64,000 bases of DNA from Massilia brevitalea. Lineage in GTDB: Bacteria; Pseudomonadota; Gammaproteobacteria; Burkholderiales; Burkholderiaceae_D. The notes under the pieces are model-generated. The model worked only from the letters and a program-made list of their open reading frames with translations, was not told the DNA's origin and did not search any database. The stretch covers positions 18,561 to 82,560 of the forward strand of contig NZ_JAULSI010000022.1 of the NCBI RefSeq assembly GCF_030711405.1, read 5' to 3'. A program made the translations under genes and the position numbers. Of the stretch, positions 1-10,400 are shown one piece after another. Each line of letters begins with the position of its first letter. Position 1 is the stretch's first letter.

Positions 1-818
1 TCATAGGTGGTCGAACGCAAGTCGGCGCTGATGCGCTCGGACGCCAGCGCCAGCACATAGGTCTTGCCCCAGCCCAGGGCCCAGGCCAGCATCGAGGCGC
101 CGAACAGGCCGCCCATGTACAGCCAGACCAGCGAGTCGTCGATGGTCTGGCCGTTCTGGTACGGGATCAGGACATTGTCCATCAGCGGCTTGGTGAGGTA
201 GGGCGGAATCATGTGCGCCGCCGTCGAGCCCAGCATCAGCAGGAAACCCACCAGCAGTTGCACCTTGTACGGCTGGGCGAAGCGCCACAGGCGGAACAGG
301 GTCCAGGTGGACGGCGGCGTGTGCAGCACCTTGGTGCAGATCGGGCAATCTTCCTGGTCGGGTTCGAGCGGCGCCTTGCAGCTTGGGCAGGTGTGGCTCT
401 CGGGCGGCTGCACGGCCACGCCGCTGACCACGCTTTTGAGCTGGTCGGCAAACGCGTCGACCACGCGGATGGCGTGCAAATTCTGGCCCAGGGTAAAGCG
501 CCAGGATGCCAGCCGCGCCTGTTCATCCACCAGCTCCAGGTGGCCGACGCCGGCATGGTCGTGGTGGCGCAGCGCCAGGCCGGGGCGGTAGGCCCAGTCG
601 CGCCAGGCGGTCTCGCCAGGGGCGCGGCTCAGCAAACGGCGGTCGGTCACGACCAGGAGTCCCTTCACAAAACGTAATTTCGCATCGAGGTCAACCTCTA
701 CGCTACTTAAAACGTTTTCCCCTGGTGCAAGCTGTTTCCGAACATCATCCTGCCACGCATCGGGCAGGAAACTGGCAACCGCCAGTGTGGTCGGAACAGC
801 AAGTTGTTGAGTTGTCAT
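1..818 (-). CDS. Cyanophycin metabolism-associated ABC transporter, N-terminal part (runs off window)
   Basis: The reading frame starts at an ATG at 818 on the minus strand and is still open at base 1, so only about the first 272 residues are visible. Residues 1-135 form a soluble N-terminal region. A zinc-ribbon-like pair of CxxC motifs follows at residues 144-161 (CPSC and CPIC), and hydrophobic segments from about residue 185 look like the start of an ABC exporter transmembrane domain. The nucleotide-binding domain would lie outside the window. The gene is divergent from two cyanophycin synthetase genes, which is the arrangement I recall for the exporter family named after cyanophycin metabolism in betaproteobacteria. 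The substrate is unknown. An alternative is a generic exporter of the MsbA type with an unusual N-terminal extension. Confidence 0.8.
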   Translation of the reverse strand, partial: MTTQQLAVPTTLAVASFLPDAWQDDVRKQLAPGENVLSSVEVDLDAKLRFVKGLLVVTDRRLLSRAPGETAWRDWAYRPGLALRHHDHAGVGHLELVDEQARLASWRFTLGQNLHAIRVVDAFADQLKSVVSGVAVQPPESHTCPSCKAPLEPDQEDCPICTKVLHTPPSTWTLFRLWRFAQPYKVQLLVGFLLMLGSTAAHMIPPYLTKPLMDNVLIPYQNGQTIDDSLVWLYMGGLFGASMLAWALGWGKTYVLALASERISADLRSTTY

Positions 819-1091
819 TGTGTGATGCCGCCTTGGTCAGGCAAGTTCTGAATAGAGGAGTAACGCAGTGACCGGCTCAGCGGTTTACGTAGAACGAGGA
901 AATATTCGTCGCCGGCGGGTAGAAATACCCTGGCACGGTGCCCGGGAAGCCGGAGCGAGGCTGGATTCGGGCGACGAGTATACACAATGCGATCCACAGC
1001 ACCGTGTTTGGGTGCGGTAGCGCACAGGCAGAAAAACATAGGCAACGCCAATATGGTAGTCGTGCAGACACCGGCGGCAAGACATCGATAC

Positions 1092-3266
1092 ATGACGAAA
1101 AAGAACGACATCAAGTTTCTCCGTGTGACGCATTTGCGCGGCCCGAACATCTGGACCTACCGTCCGGTCATCGAGGCCTGGCTCGACATCGGCGAGCTGG
1201 AAGACTTCCCCTCGGATAAACTGCCTGGTTTCACCGGGCGCCTGACGGCCTGGCTTCCCGGCCTGATCGAACACCGCTGCGGCGTTGGCGAACGCGGCGG
1301 CTTCATCGAGCGCCTGGAGGGCGGCACCTGGGCCGGCCACATCCTCGAGCACGTGGTGCTGGAGCTGCAGAACCTGGCCGGCATGAAGACCGGCTTCGGC
1401 AAGACCCGCTCCACCGGCGAGCATGGCGTCTACAAGATGGCCTTCCGCACGCGCGATGCCGTGGTCGGCCGCGCGGCACTGGAAGCCGGCCACCGCCTGC
1501 TGATGGCCGCCATCAACGCCGAGCCCTTCGACATGGCCGCCACCGTCACCCGCTTAACAAGCCTGGTCGACCGCTACTGCCTGGGCCCGTCCACCGCCAA
1601 CATCGTCGACGCTGCCACCGACCGCCGCATTCCCTCGATCCGCCTGACCGAAGGCAACCTGGTCCAGCTTGGCCATGGCGCCGCCCAGCGCCGCATCTGG
1701 ACCGCCGAAACCGACCGCACCAGCGCCATCGGCGAAGGCATCGCCAGCGACAAGGACCTGACCAAGAGCCTGCTCGCCTCGTGCGGCGTGCCGGTGCCGG
1801 AAGGCGCCCTGGTGCGCAGCGCAGCCGAGGCCTGGGAAGAAGCGCAGGACATCGGCCTGCCGGTGGTGGTAAAACCCGTCGACGGCAACCATGGCCGCGG
1901 CGTGACCCTGAATTTGATGCTTGAGGCGGACGTACACGCGGCCTACGCCATCGCCTCGACGGAAGGCGACAGTACGGCCGTGCTGGTCGAGCGCTTCATT
2001 CCGGGCAACGAGCACCGCCTGCTGGTGGTCGGCCGCAAGGTCGTCGCTGCCGCGCGCGGCGAAGCGCTGTGGGTGACTGGTGACGGTAAATCCACGGTTG
2101 CCCAGCTCTGCGACAGCCAGATCAACATCGACCCGCGCCGCGGCGACAGCGAGGAATTCCCGCTCGGCCGCGTCGACACGAAGGACCCGGTGATCCTGCT
2201 CGACCTGCAGCGCCAGAACCTGACGCCCGACTCGGTACCGCAGGACGGCCAGCGCGTGCTGATCCAGCCGAACGGGAATGTGGCCGACGATGTCACCGAT
2301 ATCATCCACCCCGACGTGGCCCACGCCGCCGCCCTGGCCGCACGCGTGGTCGGCCTCGACATCGCCGGCATCGACCTGGTCTGCGAAGACATCTCCAAAC
2401 CGCTCGCCGAGCAGCGCGGCGCCATCATCGAAGTCAATGCCAGCCCCGGCCTGCTGGCCCACATCAAGCCGGCTGGCGGCGAGCCGCGCAACGTCGGCGC
2501 CGCCATCGTCGATCACCTGTTTGCCGAAGGCGAATCCGGCCGCATTCCGATCGTCGGCGTCACCGGCACCCTGGGCAGCAGCCTGATCGCCAAACTGCTG
2601 GGCTGCCTGCTGAACGCGGCCGGCAAGCACGCCGGCGTGGCGAATGGCGAAGGCCTGTACCTCGACGGCCGCCAGGTGCAAAAAGGCGACTGCACCGGCT
2701 TTGCCGCCGGCGAACGCCTGCTCATCAACCGCAACATGGAAGCAGCCGTGTTCGAATCGAACGCGCGCAGCATCCTGCTCGAAGGCCTGCCCTACGACCG
2801 CTGCTCGGTTGGCGTGGTGACCGACATGGGCCGGCTGGACGACGTGCGCGACCTGCACATCAACGACGACGAGGCGCTGGCCAACGTGGTGCGCAGCCAG
2901 GTCGACGTGATCCTGTCCAGCGGCGCCGCCGTGCTGAACGCGGCCGACCCGGAAGTGGTGAAGCTGGCCGAACTGTCCGATGGCCGCGTGATCTTCTACG
3001 CGATGGACGAGCACAATCCGGCCATCGTGGCGCACCGCGCCAAGGGCGAGCGCGCCGTGTTCGCACGCGACAACCGCATCGTGCTGGCTGACGGCTCTGA
3101 AGAAACCGTCCTGCTCGACCTGGCGAAAATCAAGCCGGCCACCGTCAAGCATCCGGCCAGCGTGCTCGCCGCCACCGCCGCCGCCTGGGCGCTGGGCCTG
3201 CAGCACGACCTGATCTGCGGCGGCCTGCGCGCCTTCGACGCCACGCCGAAGAAAACCATTTATTGA
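1092..3266 (+). CDS. Cyanophycin synthetase-like protein with degenerate C-terminal ligase (CphA' / CphA2-like)
   Basis: This 724-residue protein is a paralogue of the next gene. It keeps the N-terminal cyanophycin synthetase domain and the ATP-grasp domain (VVVKPVDGNHGRGV near residue 256, EVNASPGL near 450). In the Mur-ligase-like half the P-loop reads GTLGSSLIAK (about residues 490-500) where the intact paralogue has GTNGKTTT, so the Walker A lysine and threonine are gone. The protein also stops about 130 residues earlier, losing the Mur ligase C domain. This resembles cyanobacterial CphA2, whose C-terminal site is dead and which condenses beta-Asp-Arg dipeptides. That function is inference here. 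The ATG at 1092 was chosen because homology begins just after it (FLRVTHLRGPNIW); the frame is open further upstream. It lies 82 bp before cphA, same strand, probably one operon. Confidence 0.85.
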   Translation: MTKKNDIKFLRVTHLRGPNIWTYRPVIEAWLDIGELEDFPSDKLPGFTGRLTAWLPGLIEHRCGVGERGGFIERLEGGTWAGHILEHVVLELQNLAGMKTGFGKTRSTGEHGVYKMAFRTRDAVVGRAALEAGHRLLMAAINAEPFDMAATVTRLTSLVDRYCLGPSTANIVDAATDRRIPSIRLTEGNLVQLGHGAAQRRIWTAETDRTSAIGEGIASDKDLTKSLLASCGVPVPEGALVRSAAEAWEEAQDIGLPVVVKPVDGNHGRGVTLNLMLEADVHAAYAIASTEGDSTAVLVERFIPGNEHRLLVVGRKVVAAARGEALWVTGDGKSTVAQLCDSQINIDPRRGDSEEFPLGRVDTKDPVILLDLQRQNLTPDSVPQDGQRVLIQPNGNVADDVTDIIHPDVAHAAALAARVVGLDIAGIDLVCEDISKPLAEQRGAIIEVNASPGLLAHIKPAGGEPRNVGAAIVDHLFAEGESGRIPIVGVTGTLGSSLIAKLLGCLLNAAGKHAGVANGEGLYLDGRQVQKGDCTGFAAGERLLINRNMEAAVFESNARSILLEGLPYDRCSVGVVTDMGRLDDVRDLHINDDEALANVVRSQVDVILSSGAAVLNAADPEVVKLAELSDGRVIFYAMDEHNPAIVAHRAKGERAVFARDNRIVLADGSEETVLLDLAKIKPATVKHPASVLAATAAAWALGLQHDLICGGLRAFDATPKKTIY

Positions 3267-3348
3267 AGAAGAGCGGCCGGCTTGTGAACCCAGGCCTGGC
3301 AGCCGCCCGCCGCCCACTGGCGCGGCACTACTAAAGGATTACAGTTTT

Positions 3349-5919
3349 ATGGAAGTATCTCGCGTACGGGCCCTGCGTGGCCCCAATCTCTGGAGCCACC
3401 ACACCTCGGTCGAGGCGATCGTCGCCTGCACGCCGGAAGAAGAATCCATCGGCACCCTCGAAGGCTTCGAGACGCGCCTGCGTTCCCTCTTCCCCCAGCT
3501 CGGCCAGCTGCAGCCGCTCGGCCACGACGACACCATCCCGCTGGCCCACGTGCTCGAAGTCGTGGCGCTCGACCTGCAGGCGCAGTCCGGCTGCCCGGTC
3601 ACCTTCAGCCGCACCACCGCCACGCTGGAACCCGGCATCTACCAGGTCGTGGTCGAGTACAGCGAGGAAGAAGTCGGCCGCCTGGCCCTGAACCTGGCGC
3701 AAAAGCTGATCGACGCTGCGCGCATCGACGCGCCTTTCGACTTGCAGGACGCGCTGACCCAGCTGCGCGACCAGGACGAGGACGTGCGCCTCGGCCCATC
3801 CACCGGCGCCATCGTGCAGGCCGCCGTGGCCCGCAACATCCCCTTCCGCCGCCTGACCGAAGGCAGCCTGGTGATGTTCGGCTGGGGCAGCAAGCAGCGC
3901 CGCATCCAGGCCGCCGAGATCGACGCCACCGGCGCGATTGCCGAGACCATCGCCCAGGACAAGGAACTGACCAAGAAGCTGCTCGACGCCGCCGGCGTGC
4001 CGGTGCCGCACGGCCGCACGGTAAGCGATCCGGACGACGCCTGGGCTGCGGCCCAGGAGATCGGCCTGCCGGTCGTGGTCAAGCCGAAGGACGGCAACCA
4101 GGGCAAGGGCGTGACGGTCAACATCACGACGAAAGAGCAGATCACCGCCGGCTTCCATGCGGCCAGCGAATTCCGCGACGACATCATGGTCGAGCGCTAC
4201 CTGCCGGGCCACGACTACCGCCTGCTGGTCATTGGCAACAAGCTGGTGGCCGCCGCGCGGCGCGAACCGCCGAACGTCACCGGCGACGGCGTGCACACCG
4301 TGCGCGAACTGGTCGACATCGTGAACCGCGACCCGCGCCGCGGCAACGGCCACTCGACCTCGCTCACCAGGATCCGATTCGACGACATCGCCCTGGCCAG
4401 CCTGGCCACGCAAGGATATGAAGCCGACTCGGTACCGCCGAAAGGCAAGCGCGTCGTCCTGCGCAACAACGCGAACTTGTCGACCGGCGGCACCGCCACC
4501 GACGTCACCGACGACGTGCACCCGGAAGTCGCGGCGCGCGCGATTGCCGCCGCCCACATGATCGGCCTCGACATCTGCGGCGTCGACCTGGTGTGCGACA
4601 GCGTGCTGAAACCCATCGAGGAGCAGAACGGCGGCGTGGTCGAAGTGAATGCCGCGCCGGGCCTGCGCATGCACCTGGCGCCCTCGTTCGGCAAGCCGCG
4701 CGCCATCGGCGAAGCCATCGTCGACATGCTGTACCAGGATGGCGACGACGGCCGCATCCCGGTGGTGGCCGTCACCGGCACCAACGGCAAGACCACCACG
4801 GTGCGCCTGATCGCGCACCTGCTCACCGCCTCCGGCCTGCGCACCGGCATGACGAATACCGACGGCGTGTACATCGAAGGCCGCCGCATCGACAGCGGCG
4901 ACTGCAGCGGCCCGCGCAGCGCGCGCAACGTGCTGCTGCACCCGGACGTCGACGCCGCCGTGTTCGAAACCGCGCGCGGCGGCCTGTTGCGCGAAGGCCT
5001 GGCCTTCGACCGCTGCCAGGTGGCGGTGGTGACGAACATCGGCGCGGGAGACCACCTTGGCCTGAACTACATCACCACGCTGGAAGACCTGGCGGTGCTG
5101 AAGCGCGTGATCGTGCAGAACGTGATGGAGGGCGGCGTGGCGGTGCTGAACGCCGCCGACCCGACCGTGGCCGACATGGCCAGCTTCACGCGCGGCGACG
5201 TCACTTTCTTCGCCCAGGACGGCAACTTGCCGCTGATGGCGATGCACCGCGCCCAGGGCCGACGCGCCGTGTTCGTGGAAGATGGCTGCATCGTCTGCGC
5301 GCAGGGCAAATTCGAGCACCGCATCCCGTTGGCGGACGTCCCGATTACCCGCGGCGGCGTGATCGGCTTCCAGGTCGAAAACGTGATGGCCTCGGTGGCC
5401 GCAGCCTGGGGCTGCGGCCTGGACTGGGACAAGATCGCGCTCGGCCTGCGTACCTTTGTCGGCGAGAGCGACAATGCGCCGGGGCGTTTCAATGTGTTCG
5501 ATTACCGTGGCGCGACGCTGATTGCCGACTATGGCCACAACCCGGATGCGATCGCGGCGCTGGTGTCGGCAGTCGAGAACATGCCGGCCAGGCGCCGTTC
5601 GGTGGTGATCAGCGGCGCCGGCGACCGCCGCGACCAGGACATCAGCCAGCAGACCGAGATCCTGGGCGCCGCCTTCGACGAGGTGCTGCTGTACGAAGAC
5701 CAGTGCCAGCGCGGGCGGGCCGACGGCGAAGTCGTGGCGCTGCTGCGCCAGGGCTTGCAGAATGCGGCGCGTACGCAGCACGTGGAAGAAATCTACGGCG
5801 AGTTCGTGGCGATCGACCGCGCGCTGGAGCGCCTGGGCGAGGGTGACCTGTGCCTGATCCTGATCGACCAGGTGGATGAGGCGCTGGCCCATATCGCCAG
5901 GCGCGTTGCTGAGGCATAA
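3349..5919 (+). CDS. cphA: Cyanophycin synthetase
   Basis: CphA polymerises aspartate and arginine into cyanophycin, a cytoplasmic nitrogen, carbon and energy reserve, using one ATP per amino acid added. The 856 residues match the usual family length. Visible parts are the N-terminal domain, an ATP-grasp domain for aspartate addition (VVVKPKDGNQGKGV near residue 240, EVNAAPGL near 430), a Mur-ligase-like central domain with an intact P-loop GTNGKTTT at residues 477-484, and a Mur ligase C domain with DYGHNPDA for arginine addition. The ATG at 3349 follows an AAAGGA ribosome binding site with good spacing. The gene sits directly downstream of a degenerate paralogue, and the divergent ABC transporter completes the locus. 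No cyanophycinase is visible here. Confidence 0.95.
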   Translation: MEVSRVRALRGPNLWSHHTSVEAIVACTPEEESIGTLEGFETRLRSLFPQLGQLQPLGHDDTIPLAHVLEVVALDLQAQSGCPVTFSRTTATLEPGIYQVVVEYSEEEVGRLALNLAQKLIDAARIDAPFDLQDALTQLRDQDEDVRLGPSTGAIVQAAVARNIPFRRLTEGSLVMFGWGSKQRRIQAAEIDATGAIAETIAQDKELTKKLLDAAGVPVPHGRTVSDPDDAWAAAQEIGLPVVVKPKDGNQGKGVTVNITTKEQITAGFHAASEFRDDIMVERYLPGHDYRLLVIGNKLVAAARREPPNVTGDGVHTVRELVDIVNRDPRRGNGHSTSLTRIRFDDIALASLATQGYEADSVPPKGKRVVLRNNANLSTGGTATDVTDDVHPEVAARAIAAAHMIGLDICGVDLVCDSVLKPIEEQNGGVVEVNAAPGLRMHLAPSFGKPRAIGEAIVDMLYQDGDDGRIPVVAVTGTNGKTTTVRLIAHLLTASGLRTGMTNTDGVYIEGRRIDSGDCSGPRSARNVLLHPDVDAAVFETARGGLLREGLAFDRCQVAVVTNIGAGDHLGLNYITTLEDLAVLKRVIVQNVMEGGVAVLNAADPTVADMASFTRGDVTFFAQDGNLPLMAMHRAQGRRAVFVEDGCIVCAQGKFEHRIPLADVPITRGGVIGFQVENVMASVAAAWGCGLDWDKIALGLRTFVGESDNAPGRFNVFDYRGATLIADYGHNPDAIAALVSAVENMPARRRSVVISGAGDRRDQDISQQTEILGAAFDEVLLYEDQCQRGRADGEVVALLRQGLQNAARTQHVEEIYGEFVAIDRALERLGEGDLCLILIDQVDEALAHIARRVAEA

Positions 5920-5970
5920 TACTTGTGAAATGGGCCATCGCTAACGAATGGCCCACTGACACTTGATATC

Positions 5971-6070
5971 GTAGGGCTCCGTGCCCACGCGTAACGTGTG
6001 CATCGTGACGGCCCAAAGCACGCCAACAATGCGCAACGTTCACGCGTGGGCACAGGAGCGCCCACCCTGC
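5971..6070. repeat. REPIN/BIME A: inverted pair of GTAG-headed REP palindromes
   Basis: Forward copy at 5971-5991 and reverse-complement copy at about 6043-6070, heads outward. The unit is GTAGGGTGGGC followed by a short loop and TGCCCACGCG. The first copy is degenerate. The spacer shares CCAACAATGCG with pair B, and the bases before the head (TTGATATC) are also shared with B. It fills most of the gap between cphA and the LysE gene. Confidence 0.75.
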
Positions 6071-6095
6071 TGCTTCATTTCACGAATAATCATCC

Positions 6096-6722
6096 ATGCT
6101 CGCACCCGAACAATTCCTGGGCTTTCTGCTCGCCGCCGTCCTGATCACCGCCTCCCCCGGCCCCGACAACCTGATGGTGCTCGGCCTGGGCATGTCCAGG
6201 GGCCGCAAGCAGGGCATAGCCTTCGGCCTGGGCTGCGCGCTCGGCTGCCTGAGCCATACCCTGCTGGCCGTGCTCGGCGTCAGCGCCCTGATCGCCGCCT
6301 CCCCGGTGGCGTTCACCGTCCTGCGCGTGGGCGGCGGCCTGTACCTGGTCTGGCTCGGATTCAATGCCCTGCGCAGCAAGGGCGGCTCCAGGGCGGCCGA
6401 CGGCAACGCTGCGCCGCAGTCGCTGCGCAGCCTGTTCACCAAGGGTCTGCTGGTGAATGCCATCAACCCGAAAGTGGTGCTGTTCTTCCTCTCGCTGCTG
6501 CCGCAGTTCGTGATCCCGGCCAACGGCAACGTGCCTGGCCAGATGCTGGCCCTGGGCGTTACTTTCACGGTCCAGGCGGCGATCCTGTTCGGCCTGCTCG
6601 GCTACTTCGCCGGCGCGATCGGCACCTGGCTGAACCGCAAGCCCGGCGCCGGCAAATGGCTCGACCGGATTGCCGGCACCGTCTTCGTCGCCCTCGGCAT
6701 CAAGCTGATCGTCGCCCGCTAA
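6096..6722 (+). CDS. LysE family translocator
   Basis: A 208-residue integral membrane protein of the LysE/RhtB superfamily, which exports amino acids or homoserine lactones through the inner membrane. The family signature SPGPDNLMVLGLGMSRG lies near residues 20-36, and about six hydrophobic segments follow. The central INPKVVLFFLSLLPQF motif is typical. The length is normal. The gene stands alone; its last 23 bp overlap the convergent PEP-CTERM gene. The substrate cannot be told from sequence. Basic amino acid export next to an arginine-rich polymer locus is suggestive but unproven. Confidence 0.92.
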   Translation: MLAPEQFLGFLLAAVLITASPGPDNLMVLGLGMSRGRKQGIAFGLGCALGCLSHTLLAVLGVSALIAASPVAFTVLRVGGGLYLVWLGFNALRSKGGSRAADGNAAPQSLRSLFTKGLLVNAINPKVVLFFLSLLPQFVIPANGNVPGQMLALGVTFTVQAAILFGLLGYFAGAIGTWLNRKPGAGKWLDRIAGTVFVALGIKLIVAR

Positions 6723-7341
6723 GCTTCCCCAGCAGGCCGATCAACGCCAGCCCCAGCAGCGCCAGCGACGCCGGTTCCGGCACCGGCGCCGGCGGATCGG
6801 CTTCCACATCCAGCCGCGCCGAGAAGAATTCGAGCGGGTCGCCCGGGAAGAAATCCTGGATCAGCAGGGTCCAGCGCCCGTACACATCCATGCCGTCGAA
6901 AGCGGACAGCGCACCCGCCGGGCGGAAGCTGCCCGAGGCCAGCTGCGGCCCGGCCGCTTCCAATGCTTCATCGTCGAAGGCCAGGCGCACGCGGCCCGCG
7001 CCCGCATTCCCGCGTTCGTAGGTGTCGTAGGCGCGCACCAGGTCGACCGTCGTGCCGTCCGGCGCCACCAGCGACAACAGGAACTCGTCTTCATACGGGA
7101 TGCCGAAGCCGCGGCAGGCGCCGCCGCCCGGCCCGATCGGCGGGTCGTCGCACTTGGCCAGGTCGACGATCAGGTTCAGGTCGAGGATGGACCCGTGCCA
7201 GGTGACATTCAACCCGCGCGTGCCTTCGCTGCCGTCGAAGATGCCGTAGCGGGTATTGCTGGCTACCACGGTGGCGCCGGCGCTGCTGGCCAGCAGGCAG
7301 CCGAGGCAGGTGGCGATGAAACGGTGCGTGAACTTGCTCAT
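6700..7341 (-). CDS. PEP-CTERM sorting domain protein with proprotein-convertase P-like domain
   Basis: The 213-residue protein has an N-terminal signal peptide (about residues 1-23, cleavage after SAGA). A middle domain with LLSLVAPDGTTVDLV and YGRWTLLIQDFFPGD resembles the P/Homo B beta-jelly-roll found after bacterial proteases. The C-terminus is a classic PEP-CTERM signal: VPEPASLALLGLALIGLLG followed by basic residues. Such proteins are processed by exosortase and found in exopolysaccharide-producing Gram-negatives, so it is likely surface-associated. No exosortase lies in this window. The 3' end overlaps lysE by 23 bp. The start is preceded by AGGAGAGTC, a good ribosome binding site. 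Confidence 0.85.
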   Translation of the reverse strand: MSKFTHRFIATCLGCLLASSAGATVVASNTRYGIFDGSEGTRGLNVTWHGSILDLNLIVDLAKCDDPPIGPGGGACRGFGIPYEDEFLLSLVAPDGTTVDLVRAYDTYERGNAGAGRVRLAFDDEALEAAGPQLASGSFRPAGALSAFDGMDVYGRWTLLIQDFFPGDPLEFFSARLDVEADPPAPVPEPASLALLGLALIGLLGKLSGRRSA

Positions 7342-7487
7342 GACTCTCCTTTCGATGGACCACGAAAGAAAAGCAAGTTTTGCACCTGAGGAAAAACCCG
7401 TTGTTAAATCAATGCCTTATCGCAGGAATGTAAAATACAACCACCGATAATGTAAAGATCGGCGACGCCCAGGGCGCCGCCATCGCT

Positions 7488-10400
7488 TCAATTCTTCGCA
7501 GGACGCGGCAGCAGATCGTGCACGATCGCGCTCAGGCGCTCGACCGACACCGGCTTGCCGAGGTGGGCCGAGTAACCGGCCGCGCGGGCGTGCGCGATAT
7601 CGATGTCGCGCCGCATGCCGCTGATGGCAATGGCAGGCAACCTGGCCAGCTTCGGCATGGCGCGGATGCGGCGCAGGAATTCGTAGCCGTCGATTTCCGG
7701 CATCGAGACGTCGGAAATCAGCAGGTCGACCTGCTCGCGTTCCAGGACGTCCAGCCCCTTGAGCGCGCTGGTAGCCTCGAACACGGTGGCCCCGCTCGTT
7801 TCCAGCAGCGACTTGAAGATCATGAGCATTTCTTCCATGTCGTCGACCACCAGGATGCGCAGCCCGTTCATGCTGTCGTCGCCGTGGCTGCCTTCGCCAG
7901 GCAGCGGCGTCGTCTGGCTGTCGAGCAGCGGCAGCCAGACGCTGAAGCGCGCGCCCTTGCCGATGCCCTCGGACCAGGCCTCGACCCGCCCGCCGTGCAG
8001 GGCCACGATCTCGCGCACCAGCGCCAGGCCGATGCCGAGTCCGCCCTTGGTGCGCGTGGTCACGGACACGCTCTGGCCATACATGTCGAACACGTACGGC
8101 AGGAAGGATGGCGCGATGCCCTGGCCGCTGTCGACCACGTCGATGCGCAGCAGGCCGTCGTCGCGGCCCAGGCCGACCTCGACGCGCCCGCCCTTGGGCG
8201 TGAACTTGATCGCATTGCTCAGCAAATTCATCAGGACCTGCTCGATGCGCACGGCATCGGCCATCACGTACAGGCCCTCGGCGCTGCCGCTCAGGTCGAT
8301 GGCGACATCCTGCGCAGCCGGATCGGCGCGCATCACCTCGACGATGGCGCGCACCACCATTTCCGGCAGCACCGGCGCCATGGTCAGCGAGAGCTTGCCG
8401 GTACGCACGCGCGACATGTCCATCAAATCATCGATGATCTTCGCCTGGCTCATCACCGAATTGCGGATGATCGAGGCGGCGCGCAGGAAGGTCGGCGAAT
8501 GGCGGATTTCCGGCATGCGCGCCAGCAGCTCGACGTTAATGTTGATCATGTTCAGCGGATGACGCAGCTCGTGCGCCATCACCGCCAGGAATTCGTCCTT
8601 CAGCGCCACCGCGTTCTCGGCGTCGGTGCGCACCGCCTGCTCCTGGCGCTCGCGCGCCGTGACGTCGCGCGCGATTTTTGCGTAGCCGTGCATGTTACCG
8701 CTGCGCAGGGGCGTGGTCACGCCGCTGCAGAAGAAGCGGCTGCCGTCCTTGCGCACATGCCAGCGCTCATCCTCGGCGCGGCCATCCTCGCGCGCACGGC
8801 GCAGCTCGTCGGCCGGCACGCCGGCGTCGCGGTCGTCAAGCGTGAACAGCTTGTCGAGCGTCTGGCCCAGCATCTCCTGCTCGCTGTAGCCGAACAGCGC
8901 TTCGGCGCCCTTGTTCCAGCTGGCGGCGCGCCCATCCTCATCCATGGTGACGATGGCGTAGTCGTCCGAGCTTTCGGCCACCATGCGCATGCGCGCTTCG
9001 GTGGCGCTGGCCTGGGCCTCGGCCTGGCGGCGCAGGGTGATGTCGAAGAAGGTCATCACCGCGCCTTCGATGCGGTCTTCGTTGGTGCGGTAAGGCAGCA
9101 GGCGCACGATGTAGCAGCGGCCGTCGTTGCTGCGCACCTCGCGCTCGACCAGGCGCAAGGTATCGAAGGTGGCGCTGACGTCCTCGGCCAGCCCGTCGTA
9201 ATCCAGGCGGTGGGTCAGGTCGAGCAGCGAGCGGCCGATGTCGGAAGCGATGATCGAGAACAGATCGGCCGCGCGCGGCGTGAAGCGCTTGATGCGCAGG
9301 CTGCTGTCGACAAAGATGGTGGCAATGTCGGTCGAGGCGATCAGGTTGTTCAGGTCGTCGTTGGCCTTGCCGGTTTCCTCGACCTTGACCTTCAGCTCGT
9401 AGTTGACGGTGACCAGTTCCTCGTTGACCGACTGCAGCTCTTCCTTGCTGGTCTCGAGTTCCTCGGTGGCCGAACGCAGTTCCTCGTTGATGGCCTGCAG
9501 CTCTTCGTTCGAGGCGCGCAGCTCCTCGGTCGAGACCTCGGCATTCTCGATGGTTTCCTGGAGCTGCTCGCGCTTCCTCTGCAGCTCGGCCTCGAGCTGG
9601 CCCAGCACCACATCGTGGCTGCCGTTCGGGCGCTCCGGGATGGCACGGTCAGGCGCCTGCTCGAAGCGGTTGAACACCACCAGCAGGAAGTCGAGCGCCG
9701 CCTCGTCGTCGCGGAACGGGCGCACCGTCATGGCGACGGTGCCGAGGTCCTTGTACTCGCCCAGTTCGACCGGGCGGCATTCGATGCTGGCGTCGTTCTG
9801 GGTGGCCTGGTACATCGCCGAACGCAGTTCCAGGCGCAGTTCCGGCAGCACCAGCGCCAGCAGGTTGCGCGAGGGCTCGCCGCCGGCCATGCGCAGGAAG
9901 CGCCCGGCCCCTTCCGACATGTGCACGATGTTGCCTTCGTTGTCGATCACGGCCGACGGCGGCGCATGCTGGGCCAGCGCGCGCTGGTGCAGCTCGGCAT
10001 ACGAGAACTGGCGCTTGCCGGGCGGCTTGAGCCGGCTCACTTCCGGCAGGCGCGCGCCGAACACGGCCGAGGTCGGGCTCTGGTAATGCATGGGCCGGCC
10101 GCCGCCGCGCGCGCAGTAGATGCGGTTCTTCTTGTCGACCGGAATGAAGTAATCGGACACCGATTCGGCCGACTCGGAGCTGCCCAGGAACAGGTAGCCG
10201 CCGGGTTTCAGCGCAAAATGGAAGGTCTGCAGCACCCGCACCTGGACGTCGCGGTTCAGGTAGATCAGCAGGTTGCGGCAGGAAATCATGTCCAGGCGCG
10301 AGAACGGCGGGTCGCGCAGCAGGTTGTGCGAGGCGAACAGGATGCGGTCGCGCAGCGACTTGCGGATGCGGTAGCGGTCGTCTTCCTTGTTGAAGTACTG

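Noticed and set aside
3331..5892. Open frame of 853 codons on the minus strand
   Set aside because: Antisense shadow of cphA with no recognisable motifs.
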